Part shown: piece by piece, positions 6,085-11,073 of the stretch | Layout: each line of letters opens with the position of its first letter | Numbering within the stretch: the first letter of the stretch is position 1 | Assembly: GCA_964463485.1 (NCBI GenBank) | Contig: CAYXDO010000246.1 | Span: forward strand, 1-11,073 | Direction of reading: 5' to 3' | Length of the DNA stretch: 11,073 nt | Source of the DNA: CAYXDO01 sp964463485 | Lineage (GTDB): Bacteria; Myxococcota; Kuafuiibacteriia; Kuafuiibacteriales; Kuafuiibacteriaceae | Translations under genes and position numbers: made by a program | The notes under the pieces: generated by a model | Seen by the model: the letters and a program-made list of their open reading frames with translations, nothing else | What the model was told of the DNA's origin: nothing | Databases searched by the model: none

Positions 6085-7647
6085 ATGAAACTCATCGAGC
6101 TTCCGAGGCTAGGACTCGCGGCTCTCGCTTGTTCGAGCTGTCTCGACCGACAACCTTTCCTAGACGAGCCGCTCGTCACCGACGGACCGTACGTGACTGA
6201 TCGGAGCCTCGTCCTCGTCAATCGTTTGGCCGGCCTCGTCGCGAGCGTGACTCCGGAGACGAAGTCGGTGACTTCGCACCTTCTACCCAACCGGGCACGA
6301 GCCACGGCGATCGCCGGAACCGAGTTGTTGGCGATCTCTGACGATGGCCTCGAGCCCGAGCTGTTCGCGATCGACGCAGTCTCTGGGGCGGCGAGCCGAA
6401 TTCCGCTGCGTGCGGCGTTCGATCGAATCTGGGTTGCGCCCGGGGCTCGGCATGCCGTGCTGAGTTACTTGGGAGACGGTCGCCCCGCTCCTGGCGCGCC
6501 GGCAGCGCGCAACCCGAACGAGCTGGAGGTCGTCGAGCTGGGGGCCGACGTGGCTCAGTCCGTCGTCATCGAGAGCGAGTCGCTCGCGCCCCGCTCGGTG
6601 GTGTTCGACGCACAGGCGACGATGGCCGCGGTGCTGCTCGGCACGGGCGTCTCGATCATCGACTTGGCTCGTCCGAACCGTCGGTTGGACGTACCTTTCG
6701 AGCTCGCGGGAGGCGGACAACTCACGCCGGTGGAGGCTGAGTTCATGCCCGACGGAAAGGCGCTCGTCGTCCGCGCGGCAGGGACGTCGGATGTGATCGT
6801 CATATCGATCGAGAGTTCGGGAGAAGGGATCAGCGGTTCGATCAACTTCCTGTTCGCTCCGTCGGGCGGGACTTTGAATGACTTCGTGATTCCCAAGAGC
6901 CCGGCGCTGGCCGGGAAGATCGCTGCGGTGTACGACGGCGAGGCGAGCGTCGCGGCGATCCTCTCCATCGATGGGGATGCGAGCTCGACCCAGACGGTGC
7001 GCCTCACTCGTCGATTTGGGCGAATTTGTGAGTTGGATGGTTCGACACTCCTCATCCACGACGCGAGGGCAGCAGGCGAGGCAGGGCTCGGGCAACCCAT
7101 CGTCGCGGCGTGGGATCCGACCGCAGACCGAGTGCGGCAAGACGAGCTGAGTAGCTCGGGGGTATCCGGCGAGGTGAGGCTCGGGAACGGGGTCGCGTAC
7201 TTCGAGCATCGGGGCGAGGGAATCAGCGCCATCACCGCGGTGCGCGCGGAGCGGCGGGGCGCCCGGCTCGAGCTAGACCTGCGACCCATTGGGATCGGCG
7301 GAGGTCTCTCCGCGGTGGCTGACTTCGGAGGGGAGGTCTACGCGGGAGTCACCGTGCCTCGGCAGGGTTCGGGCGCGGCTCCGGACAGCGATGACGACGA
7401 GAGCTTCACGGGCTCCACGGGTTCGCTGGTGGTGATCGGGGAGGCCGATGTGATCGAAGGTCTCCCGTTCGACGATGAGATCGTGGAGGTCGGTCGAGTG
7501 GGTGGGTACATCTACGCGAGACACACCGATCCATTCGGGGACTTCTCGTTCGTGGCGCGAACGAGCCTAGAGCGGGACCTGGCGTTTCGGGTGGACGGGC
7601 TCGTGCTCGGTTCGTTGTTCGACCGAGGTCGGGAGGAGCTTCCATGA
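6085..7647 (+). CDS. Propeller-like lipoprotein, third in operon
   Basis: The product is 520 residues. The N-terminus MKLIELPRLGLAALAC is a short basic-hydrophobic signal with Cys 16 and Cys 19 as possible lipidation sites; neither context is a perfect lipobox, so lipidation is likely rather than certain. The body consists of repeated beta-rich segments of the propeller type, for example SLVLVNRLAGLVASVTPETK, LFAIDAVSG, GVSIIDLARPNRR and DVIVISIES. They give the same strand-turn-strand rhythm as the two upstream genes, but with no close sequence match and without the four-cysteine module. A low-complexity acidic/serine stretch (DSDDDESFTGSTGS) lies near residues 434-447, probably an exposed loop. 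No enzyme motif is seen. The start is backed by a good ribosome site, and the stop codon overlaps the next start by four bases (ATGA 7644-7647), so the two are translationally coupled. This ties it functionally to the beta-barrel that follows. Confidence 0.75.
   Translation: MKLIELPRLGLAALACSSCLDRQPFLDEPLVTDGPYVTDRSLVLVNRLAGLVASVTPETKSVTSHLLPNRARATAIAGTELLAISDDGLEPELFAIDAVSGAASRIPLRAAFDRIWVAPGARHAVLSYLGDGRPAPGAPAARNPNELEVVELGADVAQSVVIESESLAPRSVVFDAQATMAAVLLGTGVSIIDLARPNRRLDVPFELAGGGQLTPVEAEFMPDGKALVVRAAGTSDVIVISIESSGEGISGSINFLFAPSGGTLNDFVIPKSPALAGKIAAVYDGEASVAAILSIDGDASSTQTVRLTRRFGRICELDGSTLLIHDARAAGEAGLGQPIVAAWDPTADRVRQDELSSSGVSGEVRLGNGVAYFEHRGEGISAITAVRAERRGARLELDLRPIGIGGGLSAVADFGGEVYAGVTVPRQGSGAAPDSDDDESFTGSTGSLVVIGEADVIEGLPFDDEIVEVGRVGGYIYARHTDPFGDFSFVARTSLERDLAFRVDGLVLGSLFDRGREELP
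7631..7638 (+). promoter_or_regulatory. Shine-Dalgarno site for the beta-barrel gene
   Basis: GGGAGGAG is a near-perfect ribosome binding site five bases before ATG 7644. It lies within the last codons of the upstream gene and confirms the four-base ATGA overlap start. Confidence 0.8.
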
Positions 7648-8387
7648 ACGCCTTGATATTCATGTCGGCGCTTCTGGGTCAGGTCGACACGTCGAGCGCC
7701 GCGGGCTCGTCCGGGAGCCCCAAGTTACCGACGCCGACGGAGGCCCTGCCGGGGTCTGAGATCCAAAAGGAGGAGAGGATCGTCTTTGCCGAGTCCCGCT
7801 GGCGGTTGGGGTTCGAGGGTGTGAGCTTGGTCGGACACCGCGGGTCGTCGACGTTGCTATCCGAGGCCGGGGTGTTCGGAGGGATCGAGGTTTTTGGCGG
7901 GCGGGCGCTCCTCGAGGATTTGGCGATCGAAGTCAGCTTCGGCACCTTGGGTTCGGCGTCAGAGGTGCAGGACGCCGACCTGTCGATCAGCGTACTGGGT
8001 TTGCGGGCCGGGCTCGTGCAATTCCTCGAGCTGAACGAGACTTTCGTCGCGTTCGGCCGCGTGAGCTTGACGGGTGACTTGGGTGAGTTGTCGGTGACTA
8101 CGCCAAACCGCCGCGTGGATCTGGCGGATACGGCGTTCTCGGTGGGGTTGAGGGCCAACGTCGGGATCGAGGCCAGGTTTCCGGTGGGTGGATCCGACGA
8201 TGACGCGAGCCTCGGGGTCTCGGTGCGGGCCGGCTACCGGCTGGTGTCGGCGTTTGCGTTCGACGGCCTCGAGCCGGACATCGACGGCGACCCGGATCCG
8301 AAGCGACTCGAGGGGAAGCCGATCGACCTGGGAGGGCTGAGTTTATCGGGTGTGGAGCTCGGGCTCGGCCTGGGAGCTCGATTCTGA
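7644..8387 (+). CDS. Predicted outer-membrane beta-barrel protein
   Basis: The product is 247 residues. A short hydrophobic start (MNALIFMSALLG) is the likely export signal, followed by a Ser/Pro/Gly-rich spacer to about residue 40. The mature part alternates amphipathic strands such as WRLGFEGVSLVGH, LAIEVSFGTLGS, LSISVLGLRAGLVQF, TFVAFGRVSLTGDLG, TAFSVGLRANVGIEARF, LGVSVRAGYRLVSAF and LSGVELGLGLGARF. The chain ends in aromatic Phe after a strand, the C-terminal signature of proteins folded by the Bam machinery. The strand count suggests a small barrel of roughly eight strands in the OmpA/OmpW-like size class, but no family is recognised. It is the last gene of the block and translationally coupled to the third propeller lipoprotein, so it may anchor or translocate those lipoproteins. 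That role is inferred from context only. Confidence 0.72.
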   Translation: MNALIFMSALLGQVDTSSAAGSSGSPKLPTPTEALPGSEIQKEERIVFAESRWRLGFEGVSLVGHRGSSTLLSEAGVFGGIEVFGGRALLEDLAIEVSFGTLGSASEVQDADLSISVLGLRAGLVQFLELNETFVAFGRVSLTGDLGELSVTTPNRRVDLADTAFSVGLRANVGIEARFPVGGSDDDASLGVSVRAGYRLVSAFAFDGLEPDIDGDPDPKRLEGKPIDLGGLSLSGVELGLGLGARF

Positions 8388-8411
8388 GCTCCGTTGATGC
8401 ACCCATCGAGC

Positions 8412-8435
8412 CCCCGGCGATGCGTCCCGCCGGGG
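8412..8435 (+). terminator. GC hairpin after the beta-barrel operon
   Basis: A perfect 8-bp stem (CCCCGGCG 8412-8419 with CGCCGGGG 8428-8435) closes an 8-base loop, 24 bp after the beta-barrel stop. It is very stable but is not followed by a T run, so it may act as a non-canonical terminator or as an mRNA 3'-end protector. It lies between convergent genes and could serve both strands. Confidence 0.5.
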
Positions 8436-8522
8436 AGACGCCCCAAATGCTCACGCAAACGGGGTCGTTGGTGCGGCAAGCGACCCTGCCTGAACCGACC
8501 GATTGATCGATTGACGGCCGCG

Positions 8523-8586
8523 AGTGACCATTCCTGGAGTCACTGACATTCCCGGAGTCACTGACACCTAAGTCGACACCTAAGTC
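8523..8586. repeat. Short repeat/palindrome cluster, REP-like
   Basis: Three nested patterns are packed into 64 bp. An inverted repeat AGTGAC (8523-8528) / GTCACT (8539-8544) could form a 6-bp stem with a 10-base loop. A 13-bp direct repeat GGAGTCACTGACA occurs at 8536-8548 and 8554-8566 (period 18), each copy holding the palindrome GTCACTGAC. A 12-bp perfect tandem repeat GACACCTAAGTC occurs at 8563-8574 and 8575-8586. The last copy runs into the stop codon of the minus-strand gene (8585-8587). The arrangement resembles REP-type or transposase-associated intergenic repeats, but no transposase gene is in the window and the family cannot be named from sequence alone. Confidence 0.7.
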
Positions 8587-9703
8587 AGCGGAGCTCGAAG
8601 TCGCAGAGGACTCCGAGGTGATCCGACGCGTAGGTGTCATTGACCGGCAGAGTGAACAATCTCTCGCAGCGAGTGGGCAGAAAAGTGCCGTCCGACCCTG
8701 GAATCGCATAGATGTAGTCGATTCTTCGATTGGGAGAGTCCGATGGGAAAGTGAGTCCAGCGTCGGATGGGTTGGTCGCGAGCCAAGCGTCGACAAAGTC
8801 TCCCGTCTCCCTTTCATGAGTGGCATCGCCGCGGAGAAAACGCATCGCGAGCGAGTCCGGCTCGGCGTTCGTATCTCCCGCCAAAAACCCCGGCAATCTC
8901 AGCGAATGAGACTTGACGTGCTCGAACACGGCGAGCGCTTGATCGGCCTTCACGCTCTCATCGGCCTCCGTGGTCATGTGCGTGCAGAACATATTCAAGT
9001 CTCCGAACGGCGCCTGAATGAGCGCGCCGTGGACCCTCCGCGTAAAAATCACGAGGTCACGATGAGGGAGCTCGGCGACGTCGGTACTCAGAATCGGCCA
9101 TCGACTCAGAATGCCGAGGCCTTCGTCGAAGAAGAGCGGTACCCGGTAGGCGAATTCGAAGGTCCACTCATATCCCGTGGTCTGACCAAGCCGCTCCGAG
9201 AAGCTCGGCGAGCCTTGGTCCCGAATGACTTCCTGCAACGCGACCACGTCGGGCTGAGTCGCTACGATCATGTCGCTCACCATCTGGAGCCGCGGCTCCG
9301 CGGGCCCCAACCCGGTCAGCGGATGCTTCAGATTGATGGTGAGAACTCGAACCACGGTCGGACCCACGACCGCACCCGAATCGCCCAACGTCTGCGCATC
9401 GAGGGACGACGAATCTGGGGCCTCGGATGGGTCCGTCGACGACACATCCTCGCCGTCGGTATCGCGCCCAACGGCCGCATCAACGGCCGCATCTGGTGAC
9501 CCGACGACGACAGCCCCTGAATCGAGCACGGTCGCATCAAGGCCCAGGACGTCGGCGAAGCCTCGGTCGCGCAGATCTTCGGTCGAGTTGGCGCAGGCGA
9601 AAAGCCCCAGGAGCCCGATCGAGACAACCAGGCGTGAAAGGCCTGACAAGGGACTCTGGCGACCGGCGCCGGCCACGGAGCGAGGCTCGGCCTGCGTGCT
9701 CAT
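8585..9703 (-). CDS. Exported endonuclease/exonuclease/phosphatase-family lipoprotein
   Basis: The product is 372 residues. The ATG at 9701-9703 gives a signal peptide with the lipobox LFAC and the lipid Cys at residue 37; an upstream in-frame GTG (9787) would only add an improbable leader. Residues 40-115 form an Asp/Ala/Ser-rich low-complexity linker typical of myxobacterial surface proteins. From about residue 117 the EEP (DNase I-like) fold carries its core motifs in order: VLTINLKH (Asn 124), VVALQEV (metal-binding Glu 158), FCTHM (His 242), LAGDTNAEPDS (Asp 277, Asn 279), RRIDYIYA (Asp 329) and the terminal SDHLGV (Asp 361, His 362). All residues needed for metal-dependent phosphodiester or phosphomonoester cleavage seem present. 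The substrate may be nucleic acid, sphingomyelin-type lipid or an inositol phosphate and cannot be told from the motifs. It converges on the propeller operon, and its stop codon lies in a repeat cluster. Confidence 0.88.
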   Translation of the reverse strand: MSTQAEPRSVAGAGRQSPLSGLSRLVVSIGLLGLFACANSTEDLRDRGFADVLGLDATVLDSGAVVVGSPDAAVDAAVGRDTDGEDVSSTDPSEAPDSSSLDAQTLGDSGAVVGPTVVRVLTINLKHPLTGLGPAEPRLQMVSDMIVATQPDVVALQEVIRDQGSPSFSERLGQTTGYEWTFEFAYRVPLFFDEGLGILSRWPILSTDVAELPHRDLVIFTRRVHGALIQAPFGDLNMFCTHMTTEADESVKADQALAVFEHVKSHSLRLPGFLAGDTNAEPDSLAMRFLRGDATHERETGDFVDAWLATNPSDAGLTFPSDSPNRRIDYIYAIPGSDGTFLPTRCERLFTLPVNDTYASDHLGVLCDFELR

Positions 9704-9805
9704 GCGCGAAGCTTGCCGAATTCGCAACCAAAGGAGAAGCCCGTTGATGCTCCGAGCAACGAGCCCGGCAAGGTGCTTCGATGACACCGCCAGGCCTGCC
9801 GGCGC
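9704..9805. other. Short intergenic region before the EEP gene
   Basis: About 100 bp separate the end of the degraded Ig-like gene from the EEP lipoprotein start on the same strand. No clear promoter, ribosome site or hairpin is seen for the minus-strand gene here. The EEP gene may share a transcript with the upstream remnant or have an unrecognised promoter. Confidence 0.4.
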
Positions 9806-10959
9806 TCAGGGCGGGCTGCGACATGAGTATCGCGATTGTCGAAAAACTAGGCCAGACATGCTCTCCGGGTCCGGCACCGAGAACGCGTCGGCCGCCCGAC
9901 CTACGTTGCCCGAGCCGTCGGTCACTACGACCTCGATGACATACTGTCCCAAGGCTCCGGGCGTGTAGACGATTCGTCCGAACTGATCCGGCACGAGCGG
10001 CGTGGGGACCCCGTCGTGCGTCAGCGTCACTTGAATCGTCGGGTCCGCCGTGGGCTCGATCGTCGAGATCACGATCGTCACTAGCTGGCCGATCCCGACC
10101 CTGCTCGGCGTAATACTCACCGTGACCGGGTCGACGGCGCGAAGGTCCGCAAGACGAAGGCTCCGCGTGGATCGAACGCTCGCGCAGTCACGTTCAGCGC
10201 TCCGTGCGGCGCGGTCGGGCGATAGCTGAAGTCACCCGTGGGATCTAACCGGCTGCCCATCGGTGCTTCGTCGAGCCGAACCTGCCCCGAGGCCGACACG
10301 CTCGCTCCCTGCGGCGCCAACGGCAGCGTCCAGATCACCGCTTGACCCTGATCGGGATCGTTCGCCATCGCGTCATACGCGAACTCATCCCCCTCGAGGA
10401 CCGACGTGACTTGGGGCGTGGAGGTGATGTTGGACGCGTCCGGCGCCTCCACCACCTGACTCGGGACGACTGCGAGATTCGATGTTCCCGTCAGATCCCG
10501 CGCGACGAACCTGAGCTCGTCCGCGCCGAAGTCGTCGGCAGCGGCCGGTACACCGTCGTCGGCCCGAGCCCGGTCAGCGATGCGAACGCCAGCGCGGTGA
10601 CGTTCGGCGGCGACAACGGATGAAGCAGCCCGAGCGGCAAGGTCACGTTGGCCATCGAGTACCCAAGGGTAGGATCGGGAACCCAGGCCGCGGTGACCGG
10701 GGCTCCGTCGAGCAACACCGAACCCACCGACCCGGTGGGCGCCACGAGCTGCAGGTCGTCGAAGTCGAACTCTGGCGCGAGCGAGAAGCGCCCCGTGAAC
10801 TCGGTGAAGCAACGCGCTCGTCACCAACTGCTCGAGCGGCGGCACGAGCGCCAACATGGGCTCGTCCGACGTCTTACTGAGCCGACAGAGCGCAGAGCCC
10901 ATCCGCTGGGGAGCTCGAGCTTCGCGCGGAACCGGCTTTGCAGGAAGCTCGAGCTTCAC
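9806..10959 (-). pseudogene. Frameshifted Ig-like/cadherin-like surface protein
   Basis: No single frame covers this region, but coding-like pieces join across three frames. From the GTG at 10959 a first piece (VKLELPAKPVPREARAPQ... to VPPLEQLVTS) leads, after an apparent extra base near 10813, to FTGRFSLAPEFDFDDLQLV and VPDPTLGYSMANVTLPLG. A missing base near 10537 returns to DDFGADELRFVARDLTGTSN and then NITSTPQVTSVLEGDEFAYD...ANDPDQ, which has the look of a He_PIG/cadherin-like Ig repeat. A missing base near 10149 (rejoining as FVL-ADLRAVDP) leads to VTVSITPSRVGIGQLVTI...GRIVYTPGALGQYVIEV..VTDGSGNVG, a bacterial Ig-like domain. The piece then ends at a TGA at 9806 soon after the domain. 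Such modules occur in large exported adhesin-like proteins. The neighbouring ~7 kb of genes have no frameshifts, so decay is more likely than general sequencing error, though the latter is not excluded. The N-terminal limit is uncertain. Confidence 0.6.
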
Positions 10960-11073
10960 GCGGCGCCCTCACCGCGTGGAGGACGATTTCGCTCAGGCCT
11001 CTGAAAACGTCGAGCGCAGCGCAACCGCGCGAAACACGAGAGGCTGATCGCGATCGGGGCTTCGTGCTTCGTC
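10960..11073. other. Unassigned right edge
   Basis: The last 114 bp have no supported gene. On the minus strand one frame reads in from the window edge (ending ...VFRAVALRSTFSEA) to a TGA at 10993-10995, upstream of the degraded Ig-like gene. It may be more of the same broken gene in another frame, but nothing in it is recognisable. Confidence 0.3.

Noticed and set aside
6283..7289. Large minus-strand open frames (about 300 and 240 codons) opposite the third propeller gene
   Set aside because: Arg-rich or Ser-rich low-information translations typical of antisense high-GC DNA; the plus strand has a good ribosome site, signal peptide and coupled neighbour.
8388..8584. Insertion sequence or transposase remnant in the convergent region
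   Set aside because: Only short repeats are present; no terminal inverted repeats flanking a coding segment and no transposase-like translation were seen.
8618..9499. Plus-strand open frame of 293 codons opposite the EEP gene
   Set aside because: No motif; the minus strand carries the full ordered set of EEP catalytic motifs.

Overview
The window is about 11 kb of high-GC bacterial DNA with long, strongly biased genes, several lipoprotein signal peptides, an Asp/Ala/Ser-rich linker after a lipobox, Cys-rich Sel1 repeats and Ig-like/cadherin-like modules. This style of envelope gene content fits the Myxococcota (deltaproteobacterial myxobacteria, perhaps a Sandaracinaceae-like or Polyangia-like lineage). 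That placement is an inference, because the window has no rRNA or other marker gene. A run of exactly 100 N at 4138-4237 shows that this is a scaffolded draft assembly.

Layout. (1) 1-162: short leader with a hexanucleotide microsatellite. (2) 163-~527 (+): a VapBC-like toxin-antitoxin locus with an intact ribbon-helix-helix antitoxin and a PIN-domain toxin that keeps only its N-terminal third. (3) 530-2332 (-): a 600-residue lipoprotein with nine Cys-x7-Cys Sel1-like units. Its 3' end sits directly on the broken toxin. (4) 2333-2441: divergent intergenic region. (5) 2442-8387 (+): four collinear envelope genes. Two are tandem paralogous beta-propeller lipoproteins, each with a small four-cysteine module after the lipid anchor (2442-4076 and 4355-5986). 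The third is another propeller-like lipoprotein (6085-7647). The fourth is a small predicted outer-membrane beta-barrel (7644-8387), joined to the third by an ATGA overlap. The assembly gap and a 15-bp tandem repeat lie between the two paralogues. (6) 8388-8584: convergent intergenic region with a strong GC hairpin and a cluster of short repeats that reach into the stop codon of the next gene. (7) 8585-9703 (-): an exported endonuclease/exonuclease/phosphatase-fold lipoprotein with all core catalytic motifs. (8) 9806-10959 (-): a degraded or frameshifted gene whose pieces, read across three frames, give He_PIG/cadherin-like and Ig-like domains. (9) 10960-11073: short unassigned edge.

How the genes may work together. 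The operon-like block 2442-8387 is the main candidate for an undescribed system: two duplicated propellers and a third propeller displayed on lipid anchors, co-expressed with a beta-barrel that could hold or export them. No enzyme or known partner is encoded in the block, so scaffolding, ligand binding or surface display is only a hypothesis. The flanking genes are also nearly all exported lipoproteins, so the region reads as an accessory cell-surface island with signs of rearrangement: a broken toxin, a duplicated gene, short repeats and a pseudogene.
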